The notes beneath the pieces were generated by a model. That model saw only the letters and a list, made by a program, of their open reading frames with translations, was not told the origin of the DNA and did no database searches. A DNA stretch of 64,000 nucleotides from Fructilactobacillus lindneri DSM 20690 = JCM 11027. Its GTDB lineage: Bacteria > Bacillota > Bacilli > Lactobacillales > Lactobacillaceae. This document shows, piece by piece, positions 33,479 to 41,585 of the stretch. Numbering within the stretch: position 1 is the first letter of the stretch; each line of letters begins with the position of its first letter. Location: positions 62,001 through 126,000 of the forward strand of contig NZ_MIYK01000010.1 in NCBI RefSeq assembly GCF_002907375.1, written 5' to 3'. The translations under genes and the position numbers were made by a program.

Positions 33479-35016
33479 TATTCATGAGTAGTTAAATCTT
33501 TTAACTGTTGATAAATATAACCAAAATTATTTTTATGAACCAGCACAATCAGAATGTCGCCAGGATGAATCTTAGTCGTCGGCTGGGGAATGATAGTTAA
33601 ATTTCCGCGTTTAATCGTAATTAAAAGAGAATGCCCCGGCCAATCAACGTCTTTGACAAATTCATGAGCAATTGGACTGAATTCAAACACAGGGACTTTG
33701 ACTAAATCAGTTGCCTCTCTTGAATCAAGATAACGCTTGACCTTCGTTAAGCGTTCGGCAAGAGCTTGATAAATTGGCTGACTGCCTAATGAATCAGCAA
33801 CTAGGTAAGAAACTAGTACGACAATCGCTAACGACATAAAATTATGCGTGTTTCCCACTAGTTCGGTAATTAGAATCATCGAAGTAAATGGAGCTTTGCT
33901 GACCGCCGTAAAGTAGCCGGCCATCCCAAAAATCAAGAAGTTATTGAGCAGACCGTTATTAACCAAGCCTAATTTAGTGGATACGTCTCCATAGACTGCT
34001 CCAATTAATGCACCAACTGCCAAAATCGGCATAAAGAATCCACCGGGAATGCCGGCTCCATATGAGATTAGCCCGAATACCATTCGTAAGATTAAAAAGA
34101 GAATCAGCATTTGCAACGGAAAACTTTTCGTAGAGGCCAGCATAATGATTTTGCTTCCGCCGCCAATAGTATCAGGAAAGAAAATTCCAATTGGAATTAC
34201 GAGAATGATAGGAATGATACACATAAAATACCAGGGAATAAATTTGATTTTAGCAAACCACAGCGGTAAATCTAGTAATCCAGCATTATAAACGTATCCC
34301 AAGACTCCTAAAATAATGCCAAAGGGAATTAATTGCCAATAACTAGATGGTTGTAAATCGTGACTGTAAAAAATGGGCAAGACAGGTTGCAGTCCAAAGA
34401 CATTGATCGAAACAAAATTGGCGGTGATGGCTCCAGTTAAAGACGAAAGCCAGATTAATGGTTGGAAATTGCGATAAATTCCTTCCATTACAAAGAAAGT
34501 TCCAGCTAATGGGGCACTAAAGGTTGCAGACAAACCAGCAGCTGCCCCTGTCGCAATTAGAAGTCGGCGTTTTGATCCATACATATTTAGTCCATAAGCA
34601 ACTCCTTGACCAACTGCACCACCTAGTTGAATCGATGGACCTTCACGACCCATGTAAACTCCAGTTCCATCGGTTAAGACGCCAGCAATAAATTTGCGCC
34701 ATAGCACGGAAAACCAGTTCATCTCCAAGTTTCCGGCTAGTTGAGCTTCGACTTGGGGAATTCCCGAACCACGGATGCTGGGGTTACCTTTCATTAGCAA
34801 TCCTACAACTATTGCAATCAAAATAAATACTGGAATAATGATCCACAAAACGTTGATATTATGCCAGACTGCTTGATAGGCATTTAAACTATATTGAATG
34901 CCGTTTTCAATTAGAATTCGAAACGCAGAAATAACAATCCCCGTTAGAGTTCCAATAATGGCACTGATTCCCACAAATTTTAAATTAGTAAAATCAAATG
35001 GAAGTTTTTTACTCAC
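33478..35016 (-). CDS. ClC-family chloride channel or transporter with C-terminal TrkA-C domain
   Basis: About 512 residues. ClC blocks: GNPSIRGSGIPQVEAQL (with the GSGIP anion-site loop, near residue 83), GREGPSIQLGGAVGQG (GREGP, near 127), IPGGFFMPILAVGALIGAVYG (GxFxP, near 330), FTAVSKAPFTSMILITEL. After the membrane part, residues about 430-512 form an RCK_C/TrkA-C domain (VFEFSPIAHEFVKDVDWPG, then GNLTIIPQPTTKIHPGDILIVL), which often binds a regulatory ligand. The ATG at 35025 directly abuts GGAG, so the GTG at 35016, nine bases from GGAG, is the better start. It moves Cl- or fluoride with or without proton exchange; direction not inferable. A GxFxP glutamate gate was not checked in detail. 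Confidence 0.85.
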   Translation of the reverse strand: MSKKLPFDFTNLKFVGISAIIGTLTGIVISAFRILIENGIQYSLNAYQAVWHNINVLWIIIPVFILIAIVVGLLMKGNPSIRGSGIPQVEAQLAGNLEMNWFSVLWRKFIAGVLTDGTGVYMGREGPSIQLGGAVGQGVAYGLNMYGSKRRLLIATGAAAGLSATFSAPLAGTFFVMEGIYRNFQPLIWLSSLTGAITANFVSINVFGLQPVLPIFYSHDLQPSSYWQLIPFGIILGVLGYVYNAGLLDLPLWFAKIKFIPWYFMCIIPIILVIPIGIFFPDTIGGGSKIIMLASTKSFPLQMLILFLILRMVFGLISYGAGIPGGFFMPILAVGALIGAVYGDVSTKLGLVNNGLLNNFLIFGMAGYFTAVSKAPFTSMILITELVGNTHNFMSLAIVVLVSYLVADSLGSQPIYQALAERLTKVKRYLDSREATDLVKVPVFEFSPIAHEFVKDVDWPGHSLLITIKRGNLTIIPQPTTKIHPGDILIVLVHKNNFGYIYQQLKDLTTHE

Positions 35017-35118
35017 AATTTTCATCTCCAAATTAATGTTTTAATTATATCATTTTCCAAAAAAATGCACATTTTATGGTAAAATGATACAAATATAACA
35101 ACGAAAAAGGAGTAATAT

Positions 35119-35559
35119 ATGAATTCAAACGCTTTATTATCGAAGGTTAACACGTTATACTTAATTACGTTGATTGCAGCTATTATTGAATCAGTTTTGC
35201 TGATTCCGGTCATTGGCGGAGTAATTGTCGTGTCAACACTTTGGTTTCCTTTAATTGCTTTGATTGGATTATATATTGCCGGTTTGGTGATAGTTAGTCA
35301 GGCAGAAACCACTGGTGGATCTGATCGGTATGCAACAGAATTATCAACTGCAAAAACCAAGTATATTGTTGGAATTGCTTGTGCTGCGATTGCTTTCATC
35401 CCCTTCATCGGCTGGATTTTGCACATTGTGATGGCTGTGATGATGTGGTTGCAGTTTGTAACTTGGACCAATATCAAAGAAAAATTAAGCAAAGATAACA
35501 TCATTGCTGACGTAAAAGCCGAAGACGTAAAATCTGATGATGACAAAGAAGCTAAATAA
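35119..35559 (+). CDS. Small membrane protein of unknown function
   Basis: 146 residues with three or four hydrophobic segments (about 15-35, 36-58, 78-93, 92-110) and a very charged C-terminus ending in D/E/K-rich residues (SKDNIIADVKAEDVKSDDDKEAK). No conserved family is recognised. The AAAAAGGAG ribosome binding site is optimal. The next gene, a membrane-anchored hydrolase, lies after a small terminator, so the two are separate units. The pattern of hydrophobic segments with short loops is like small permease or stress-type proteins, but I would not assign a role. Confidence 0.7.
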   Translation: MNSNALLSKVNTLYLITLIAAIIESVLLIPVIGGVIVVSTLWFPLIALIGLYIAGLVIVSQAETTGGSDRYATELSTAKTKYIVGIACAAIAFIPFIGWILHIVMAVMMWLQFVTWTNIKEKLSKDNIIADVKAEDVKSDDDKEAK

Positions 35560-35570
35560 TTTATAATTTC

Positions 35571-35602
35571 TGAGATGTCCATAGCAATTGGGCATTTTTT
35601 TA
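35571..35602 (+). terminator. Short terminator
   Basis: ATGTCC / GGGCAT (with one G-U pair, 9-base loop) followed by TTTTTTTATT. It ends the small membrane-protein gene and lies just before the hydrolase start. Confidence 0.6.
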
Positions 35603-35622
35603 TTCGATTTGAGATGATGATA

Positions 35623-36573
35623 ATGAAAAAGAAGCGAACGGAACAAAAAACAAAACAGAAAAAACAAAAAGAAAAACGAGTCTGGACGAGAGTGATTTTA
35701 AGCCTGCTGGTGATTTTAATCATTGTCGGCGGCTTTGTCATGTACTTATTATTTAACTACGCGTTTGAACGTGGTGGTTTCAGCACGCAGCTGGGAACAA
35801 ATGTTAATACTGAGTGGTATGATAATACGCCATCGCAAACCTGGACACAGAAGACTAAGGACGGCTTGACGCTAAAAGCTCACTATATCCCTGCCAAGGA
35901 GCCAACGAATAAAACGGTTTTGGTAGTGCATGGTTATGGGGGATCTGCGCAACGCATGAGTACTTATATTCGGATGCTTCATAAAGATGGTTACAATGTG
36001 CTGGCTCCTGATAATCGGGCCTTTGGTCAAAGTGGCGGTAAGTACATCGGTTACGGTTGGAAGGATCGAACTGATTTGACGAACTGGATGCATCAGATTA
36101 ATGAATATAATCCACATTCCGAGATTGGAATGTATGGGATTAGTATGGGTGCTTCCGCTGTCATGTTTACATTGCCAAAAGCACCCCATAATGTGAAGTG
36201 GGCAATTGCTGATTGTGGTTATTCGAGTATTTATGAAGAATTAAAATATGAGTTAAAAAACTTATTCCATCTGCCTGCTAATCCAATTTTGCCAATTGCG
36301 ACGGTTTATTCCAAAGTGTTAGCTGGTTATAACTTTGAAGATGGGGATACGAAGCAGACCTTGAAACATAACGAGATTCCATTGTTTATTATTCATGGGG
36401 ATGCTGATACCTTTGTTCCAACGAAATTTGCCTATGAGAATTATCGGAATAATCATGGAAAAGAAAAACAGCTGTGTATTGTCAAAGGGGCTTCGCATGC
36501 TCATTCTAAACATGTTGAACCTGAACAATATCAAGAAAAAACAGCTGCTTTTGCTAGTAAATATTTTAATTAA
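35623..36573 (+). CDS. Membrane-anchored alpha/beta hydrolase
   Basis: 316 residues from the ATG at 35623. A very basic start (KKKRTEQKTKQKKQKEKR) leads into one membrane segment (about 21-45) and an extracellular alpha/beta hydrolase domain. HGYGGSAQRMSTYIRML is the oxyanion strand, MYGISMGASAVMF the nucleophile elbow (Ser in GxSxG), HGDADTFVP holds the acid and GASHAHSKH the base. Relatives (B. subtilis YqkD-type) are uncharacterised; substrate open. The start is uncertain: ATGs at 35614, 35617 and 35623 share a poor GAG-type site. A clear terminator follows. Confidence 0.82.
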   Translation: MKKKRTEQKTKQKKQKEKRVWTRVILSLLVILIIVGGFVMYLLFNYAFERGGFSTQLGTNVNTEWYDNTPSQTWTQKTKDGLTLKAHYIPAKEPTNKTVLVVHGYGGSAQRMSTYIRMLHKDGYNVLAPDNRAFGQSGGKYIGYGWKDRTDLTNWMHQINEYNPHSEIGMYGISMGASAVMFTLPKAPHNVKWAIADCGYSSIYEELKYELKNLFHLPANPILPIATVYSKVLAGYNFEDGDTKQTLKHNEIPLFIIHGDADTFVPTKFAYENYRNNHGKEKQLCIVKGASHAHSKHVEPEQYQEKTAAFASKYFN

Positions 36574-36576
36574 AAT

Positions 36577-36606
36577 AAATCCATCACGTAAAGTGGTGGA
36601 TTTTTT
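36577..36606 (+). terminator. Terminator of the hydrolase gene
   Basis: AAATCCATCAC / GTGGTGGATTT, 10-11 bp with loop GTAAA, then TTTTTTAG. Confidence 0.8.
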
Positions 36607-36708
36607 AGTTTAAATTCAAAATAATATTGTAAAATTTAGTCAAAAATGGGTTAATAAAATAATAAGGATATTTTTAGAGAGACTTAATCTGGGATTGGAG
36701 TATTTGCT

Positions 36709-38199
36709 ATGAAGCACAATGGTTTAACATTTTTGACCAAATGGTTTAATAAGACGATTATCATACTTTTTACCGGGTGGATGCCTTTGATATTATTGGG
36801 GGCTTTGAATGATCAAAATTTGAATCCATGGGGATTAACTCCACTAATCTTGAAGTTGGTGATTACTGGAATCATTATGTATTTAGTGATTTTTAAAACA
36901 CCATTGAAACATTGGGTGGTACGTTATCGCTTCTGGCTAGTAAGTTTATTAACTATTACAGCCATTATTTGGCAATTTATGCTGGTATTTAACATATCCG
37001 CGCCAATTGGATTTGATGTTGGAACAATTCATCAATCTTTAGTGAATCATAAAGTTGCCAGTGGATATTTGTCGCTTAATCCAAATAATTTTTTCTTATT
37101 CTATTTTCAACATACAATTTTAAATTTATTTAATTTAAGTCCGAGTTGGATCAACGTTAATTTGCTTAACCTAGTGTGTTTAGACTTGTCATTGGGGTTA
37201 AATGCAGTGAGTATTTATGTACTTAATCATCGAGCTTTGCTGCCATTATTAATTTTACAAGATATATTGATGTTGTTATTGGTTCAAGTAATCGTGCCAT
37301 ATTCTGATGTGATGGTACTGCCGTTTGTTTCATTGATGATTTTGGGCTTTGTGATTGCTGAAAAAGGTAAAAATACTTTTTTAAAATATTATGGAGTGGT
37401 GGTTTGTGCAATTGGAGCATTATCAACGTATCTCATGAAGCCGTCTTCCATCATTTTTATACTAGCTGTGTTGTTATGGATGTTGTTTAATTTTTCTGCT
37501 GTTGCAATGACACGAAAAAAAGTAATGAACTACGTCATAGCGGCGGGATTGTTTGGAATCATCTTTTTCGGTGGAGTTAGTAGTTTTAAGCATTTTGAGT
37601 ATCATGACAAATTAGTTAATGTGACTAAAGACCAGGGTGAGCCCGCTACGCATTTTATGGCGATGGGGGTTTCTGATCGAGGCGGCTGGAATGCTGAACA
37701 GGTTGCTAAAACACAGGCGATGAAAACCAATAAAGAACGATCCGACTATTCGCAAAAAATTATTCAGCAACGATTTAAAGAGTACGGAATAATTGGCTTT
37801 ATACAGTTTTTTATTAATAAGAATTACGCTAATACTTCAGATGGAACGTTTGGCTGGTATCACGGTGATGAACCCTACATTGTTAAACCCGCTAAAACTA
37901 AACTTCAAAGTATTTTTTATGAACAAGGAACTCATTTTCACGATTATCAATTTTTAGCACAGATTTTTTGGATTATGAATATCTTATTGTTAGGACTTGG
38001 TTTTGCAATGGTTGATAAATATACGCAAATTTTTCGGTTAGCAATCATGGGTGGATTATTATTCCTATTATTATTTGAAGGTGGTCGAAGTCGTTATTTG
38101 ATTCAGTTTTTACCTTTAATGCTAATGCTGAATGCTTTAACGTTTGCTGCAGCTAAGGAAAAATTAAAGCAACTGAAGATGGTGTTTAGTTCTCAATAA
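36709..38199 (+). CDS. Polytopic membrane protein, GT-C-type glycosyltransferase-like
   Basis: 496 residues with about 12 membrane segments. It has a large extracellular loop after the first half (DQGEPATHFMAMGVSDRGGWNAEQVAKTQAMKTNKERSDYSQ, near residues 305-350) typical of membrane glycosyltransferases that modify wall polymers in lactobacilli. The N-terminal half has SAPIGFDVGTIHQSLVNH near residue 98, where such enzymes normally have their first acidic motif, but I do not see the canonical DD or ED pair elsewhere, so a catalytic role is not certain. It stands alone with its own promoter region and terminator. Alternatives include a polymerase-like integral protein. Confidence 0.6.
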   Translation: MKHNGLTFLTKWFNKTIIILFTGWMPLILLGALNDQNLNPWGLTPLILKLVITGIIMYLVIFKTPLKHWVVRYRFWLVSLLTITAIIWQFMLVFNISAPIGFDVGTIHQSLVNHKVASGYLSLNPNNFFLFYFQHTILNLFNLSPSWINVNLLNLVCLDLSLGLNAVSIYVLNHRALLPLLILQDILMLLLVQVIVPYSDVMVLPFVSLMILGFVIAEKGKNTFLKYYGVVVCAIGALSTYLMKPSSIIFILAVLLWMLFNFSAVAMTRKKVMNYVIAAGLFGIIFFGGVSSFKHFEYHDKLVNVTKDQGEPATHFMAMGVSDRGGWNAEQVAKTQAMKTNKERSDYSQKIIQQRFKEYGIIGFIQFFINKNYANTSDGTFGWYHGDEPYIVKPAKTKLQSIFYEQGTHFHDYQFLAQIFWIMNILLLGLGFAMVDKYTQIFRLAIMGGLLFLLLFEGGRSRYLIQFLPLMLMLNALTFAAAKEKLKQLKMVFSSQ

Positions 38200-38202
38200 A
38201 AC

Positions 38203-38246
38203 TAAAAAAGTTATCTTAATTAAAATTTAATTGAGATAACTTTTTT
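38203..38246. terminator. Bidirectional terminator
   Basis: AAAAAGTTATCTTAATTAAA / TTTAATTGAGATAACTTTTT, nearly perfect with one G-U pair. It serves the membrane protein on the plus strand and the MazEF-type operon on the minus strand. Confidence 0.8.
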
Positions 38247-38282
38247 TATTCAAATAAATCAGATAAAGCTATTTTAGCTTCT

Positions 38283-38603
38283 TTAAGAGCTTTTTTTATC
38301 TAATGTTTCGCTTATTGTCCCATTTCGTGCAAAAAAATCGTAACCTAGAATTTGAGCGACGGCATATCCTTTTATTTTAGGCGTATTAATTTTTATTGAT
38401 GGAGAAAATTTTGGTTCTTTGTGAGTTATTGGGAATCCTGCTATCATTCCAGTTCCTAAATTATAGTAATTTCCACTAAGTACTAGAAATGGTCTTCTAA
38501 TATTTTTGTTAATTTCATTGTGACCGCCATATTCATGTCCAGAATGAGGTTCTGCATCTATAAAAATGATGTCACCTTGTTTTGGTCTATTAATCCCAGA
38601 CAT
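38283..38603 (-). CDS. MazF/PemK-type mRNA interferase, C-terminus changed by a frameshift
   Basis: 106 residues with the PemK-like core: RPKQGDIIFIDAEPHSGHEYGGHNEINKNIRRPFLVLSGNYYN, then MIAGFPITHK and IKGYAVAQILGYDFFARNG, which carry the conserved Arg and the ACT/TH-type active-site strand region. Such toxins cut mRNA at defined sites. The last codons run into a seven-A tract (plus 38291-38297). With one A fewer the frame would go on through LKEAKIALSDLFE to a stop at 38246, giving a longer helical end typical of the family. So either the gene ends early or the tract is a variable switch. Its ATG overlaps the antitoxin by 14 bases. Confidence 0.75.
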   Translation of the reverse strand: MSGINRPKQGDIIFIDAEPHSGHEYGGHNEINKNIRRPFLVLSGNYYNLGTGMIAGFPITHKEPKFSPSIKINTPKIKGYAVAQILGYDFFARNGTISETLDKKSS

Positions 38604-38829
38604 TTTCTTTTCCTACAGTATGAAAATTATCATTAAGACTTAACTTTTGTCTTTCGTTTTGAATTTCAGATGGATTACAATTTTCATAAATATTTTGATG
38701 AGCTGGTTTAAAAGAAATAACCCCATCTTTACTTACTTCAGGTGTATATTCCATATTTTCTTTAATTCCTAAACTAGATGGAATAGTTATCATTATTGAA
38801 TTACCTTGCTTTCGAGTTTTAACCACCAT
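38590..38829 (-). CDS. AbrB/MazE-type antitoxin
   Basis: 79 residues from the ATG at 38829, which has GAGGTGAT upstream; the longer reading from 38934 lacks a ribosome binding site and adds a hydrophobic stretch that does not fit. VKTRKQGNSIMITIPSSLGI is the swapped-hairpin AbrB/MazE DNA-binding motif. The rest (PEVSKDGVISFKPAHQN, then NPSEIQNERQKLSLNDNF) is flexible and toxin-binding in this family. It neutralises the PemK-type toxin next to it and represses the operon. The toxin gene overlaps its end, so translation is coupled. Confidence 0.8.
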   Translation of the reverse strand: MVVKTRKQGNSIMITIPSSLGIKENMEYTPEVSKDGVISFKPAHQNIYENCNPSEIQNERQKLSLNDNFHTVGKENVWD

Positions 38830-38920
38830 TAATATCACCTCATAAATTTTTTGTTTTATAGTAATTATATATGTAATTACAAATATTGCAAATTTAAGCA
38901 TTAATATTCTCAATAAAAAT

Positions 38921-38966
38921 AAAAAAGACTTCAAGCAGTTAATTCAAACTGATTGAAGTCTTTTCA
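38921..38966 (-). terminator. Terminator of the SDR gene
   Basis: AAAAGACTTCAA, GCAGTT / AACTGA, TTGAAGTCTTTT with loop AATTCA, one mismatch, and TTTTTTATTTT beyond it on the minus strand. Confidence 0.75.
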
Positions 38967-38982
38967 ATTATAATTTTAAAGT

Positions 38983-39774
38983 TTAACCATTACCGTTTTG
39001 GAATGAAGGGTAAAGAGTCATTCCACCATCAATGTAAAGTGAGATTCCAGTAACATAACTTGCTTGATCAGATGCTAACCAAGCAGCACCGGCAGCTACT
39101 TCAGAAGGTTTACCAATCCGACCCATTGGAACCATTGAAACAGTTTCTTCGTAAGTCTTTGGATCAGAAAATTTCTTAGCATTGATAGGAGTGTTAATGG
39201 CACCTGGACAAATTTGGTTAATCCGGATGTTCTTCTTAGCGTATTCCATTGCAGTGGTTTCAGAGAATAGCTTAACGCCACCTTTACTTGATGCATAACT
39301 TGCAAAAGTAGGCCATGGAATTTGTTGGTGAACTGAAGAAGTATTAACAATTACACCTTTTTTATTGTTAGCAATCCAGTAATCTAAGGCAGCTTTAGTA
39401 CCTAGAAAAGTACCAGTTAAATTAACTGAAATAACAGCATTCCATTGATCTAAAGTTACTTGATCAGTAGGACATTTCTTTTCTAAACCAGCATTGTTGT
39501 AGAAGACATCTAAACCGCCAAATGAATCAACAGCAGTTTGAACCAATCTATTAGCGCTAGCTTCGTCACTAATATCTCCTTGTTCAATAACAGCTTTTCC
39601 ACCATTTTTTTCAACAATGGCTTTTGTTTCATTAGCAGAATCGACATTTTTGTGATAATTAATAACAACGTTCATGTGTTCTTCACCTAAACGCGCTGCG
39701 ATAGCAGCTCCAATACCAGAATCACCACCAGTGATTACGGCAGTTTTTCCTTCAAGATCTTTGTACATAACCAT
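38983..39774 (-). CDS. Short-chain dehydrogenase, glucose-1-dehydrogenase-like
   Basis: 263 residues. GKTAVITGGDSGIGAAIAARL is the nucleotide-binding Rossmann motif, FYNNAGLEK the NNAG strand, NTSSVHQQIPWP carries the catalytic Ser, and FASYASSKGGVKL the YxxxK pair. The C-terminal block INQICPGAINTPIN and a long SYVTGISLYIDGGMTLYPSF closing are of the glucose-1-dehydrogenase/3-oxoacyl-reductase group. It oxidises a sugar or alcohol with NAD(P). Substrate cannot be told. GAAAGAGGT lies before the ATG. It is transcribed divergently from the HesB-like gene. Confidence 0.87.
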   Translation of the reverse strand: MVMYKDLEGKTAVITGGDSGIGAAIAARLGEEHMNVVINYHKNVDSANETKAIVEKNGGKAVIEQGDISDEASANRLVQTAVDSFGGLDVFYNNAGLEKKCPTDQVTLDQWNAVISVNLTGTFLGTKAALDYWIANNKKGVIVNTSSVHQQIPWPTFASYASSKGGVKLFSETTAMEYAKKNIRINQICPGAINTPINAKKFSDPKTYEETVSMVPMGRIGKPSEVAAGAAWLASDQASYVTGISLYIDGGMTLYPSFQNGNG

Positions 39775-39936
39775 AATATTACCTCTTTCTTATCATTTAC
39801 ATTGCACTATAAGAATAACATAATCATAAATTATACAATAGGATAATGTCTGTTTAAGTTGTGTACAATATTATTGCATTATAAAAAAGGGCATGTTATG
39901 ATAAGTCTGTAAGTTATATATGAGGAGGAATAAATC

Positions 39937-40320
39937 ATGGAACTAACAATTACAGATCCAGCAATGGACTATATTAAAAAGAGATTACCAAACGCTAAAT
40001 ATTATTTATTAGCTACTGATGATGGTTCAAACCAATACTCTAAAGGTGGCGGATCATGTACCGTTGGCGATACTTTCCAAGTAGTAGGGGTTAATAAATT
40101 AGCTGCACCTTACGACATTAAAATGGAAAATAATCAGGATGTTCCTTTCTATACGAGTAAAAATGATGAATCATTCTTTGATAAGGGAATGAAGATTGAT
40201 TTTAAGAATAACTGGTTACAATTGAAAAATGATGGTGAACTAATGGATGGTCAAATGACTACCAACGACGCTACTAAAGGCGTTGAAGATAATGGCATGG
40301 ATGGCGTTATTGGTTGCTAA
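39937..40320 (+). CDS. HesB/IscA-like iron-sulfur cluster biosynthesis family protein
   Basis: 127 residues. It starts ELTITDPAMDYIKKRLPNAKYYLLATDDGS with Cys in GGSCTVGDTFQVVGV and a final Cys in DGVIGC. This matches the lactobacillus-specific Fe-S_biosyn group rather than classical IscA, as it has only two Cys spaced far apart and lacks the CGC tail. It is cytosolic; a function in cluster assembly is only family-level and has not been established for this group as far as I know. TGAGGAGGA upstream is excellent. A strong hairpin terminator follows. Confidence 0.8.
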   Translation: MELTITDPAMDYIKKRLPNAKYYLLATDDGSNQYSKGGGSCTVGDTFQVVGVNKLAAPYDIKMENNQDVPFYTSKNDESFFDKGMKIDFKNNWLQLKNDGELMDGQMTTNDATKGVEDNGMDGVIGC

Positions 40321-40333
40321 TTAAATATTAATG

Positions 40334-40374
40334 AAAAGAGTACGTAAACATTTCGTTTACGTACTCTTTTTGAG
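40334..40374 (+). terminator. Terminator of the HesB-like gene
   Basis: 16-bp perfect inverted repeat AAAAGAGTACGTAAAC / GTTTACGTACTCTTTT, loop ATTTC, then TTTTTGAG. Confidence 0.88.
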
Positions 40375-40396
40375 TTAAATTTTTATTTATTTCATA

Positions 40397-40431
40397 AAAA
40401 AAGAACCCACCATAGTGAGTTCTTTTTTAGA
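40397..40431 (-). terminator. Terminator of the baeRF-like gene
   Basis: AAAAGAAC, mismatch, CAC / GTG, mismatch, GTTCTTTT with loop CATA. Runs of A and T at both ends; the minus strand ends in TTTTTTTAT. Confidence 0.75.
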
Positions 40432-41520
40432 TTACCATCTTAAGATAGCAGCAACTTTTTTGTCAGTTGGCATGTCAGAAGCAGGAAGCATAGTAACGTC
40501 ACCATCAAGACCTAATACAGTAAGTGCTAAAGTATTAAGTTCGTTAGCAGGACGTGATCCTTCGGTGTTAACTTCAACAGTTTCACCGTTGTCTTTGCTT
40601 TCAACGTAAGCGTCATCTTGAATAATCAAGTTAGCAATACGATCTTCTTCAGCAGCTTTCATGATAGTATCGAAGTCGTCAGTAGCTTTCTTAGCTCCAT
40701 CGGCTTTATCATATTCGCCTTTGATAGCTTTTTTACCATCAGCAACGAATTGGTCATGAATAGTTTGAGCAATATCTTGGGCATTTTCACCAGCGTTTTT
40801 AACAGCACCGTCAATTTCAACAGATTTATCAGTAACGAGGTAAGGGTTATGCGAAGCTTTTTTGAAACGACCTTCATCTTCGGCGTTAGCAACAAGTACT
40901 AATGGGTTATGGTCTTTGTCTGAGTAACGTTTTTGTACGTACTTATCAACCATTTCGAAGTATTTGTGTGTATCCCATTCGGCATCGTTAGTCTTAGGGT
41001 TTTTGATAGTTTCTGTTTCAGTCTTGTCGCTATCAAATGGATCTTGGGTATCATTATCAGGTTGAGTAACGTCAAGATCTTTAACGTTGTCTAACTTGTA
41101 TGAATCACGTTGCAAGAACAACATATCAAAGTCGGGAACAAACTCTAATTGTTTTACGATTGGGAAAATTTGAAGTTTGTCGCTGAATGAGAATGCTGGT
41201 TCTGGAGCATAATTTAATTTAACGGCTTTTAATGAGTCGTTAGTTACATAAAGAACTACACCTTTAGCGATTGAAGCGTTAGGTTTTAAAGTCTTCAAGT
41301 AGTTCTTAATGTGAAATTCGTAAGCGTTCCAAAGATCTGGTTTGTAGATTTTTTGGAATGCATCCTTAGCTGAATCAATTAAACTGTCAGTTTGGATTTT
41401 ATCTAATCTAGTATCATCTAGTTTAGGATTCAATGGAATAGTAATAGTTACGACTGGGCCGTTTTCGGCTTCCAAGTCAAGTAAGTCTTTAATTTGACCT
41501 TTTTGATCATGTTTAGACAT
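40432..41520 (-). CDS. Bacterial archaeo-eukaryotic release-factor-like protein (baeRF type)
   Basis: 362 residues, acidic, cytosolic. The overall layout fits the baeRF family 6 as I remember it: an N-terminal segment with GPVVTITIPLNPKLDD, a VLYVTNDSLKAVKLNYAPEPAFSF strand region, then FDMLFLQRDSYKLDNV, a central domain (NPLVLVANAEDEGRFKKASHNP) and a C-terminal end DKKVAAILRW, which is a typical closing of this eRF1-like fold. Proteins of this group are thought to act on ribosomes, but their biochemistry is not known. GGAGG precedes the ATG. It is abundant in lactic bacteria and may be stress-related. I rate the family, not the function, as likely. Confidence 0.6.
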   Translation of the reverse strand: MSKHDQKGQIKDLLDLEAENGPVVTITIPLNPKLDDTRLDKIQTDSLIDSAKDAFQKIYKPDLWNAYEFHIKNYLKTLKPNASIAKGVVLYVTNDSLKAVKLNYAPEPAFSFSDKLQIFPIVKQLEFVPDFDMLFLQRDSYKLDNVKDLDVTQPDNDTQDPFDSDKTETETIKNPKTNDAEWDTHKYFEMVDKYVQKRYSDKDHNPLVLVANAEDEGRFKKASHNPYLVTDKSVEIDGAVKNAGENAQDIAQTIHDQFVADGKKAIKGEYDKADGAKKATDDFDTIMKAAEEDRIANLIIQDDAYVESKDNGETVEVNTEGSRPANELNTLALTVLGLDGDVTMLPASDMPTDKKVAAILRW

Positions 41521-41585
41521 GTAAAAAAACCTCCGTTTTATTGAGTACTACTTATATTTTAACATTTTACGAGTAAATTAACACG

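Noticed and set aside
38830-38934. N-terminal extension of the MazE-type antitoxin
   Set aside because: The extra 35 codons are hydrophobic with no ribosome binding site, while GAGGTGAT supports the ATG at 38829.
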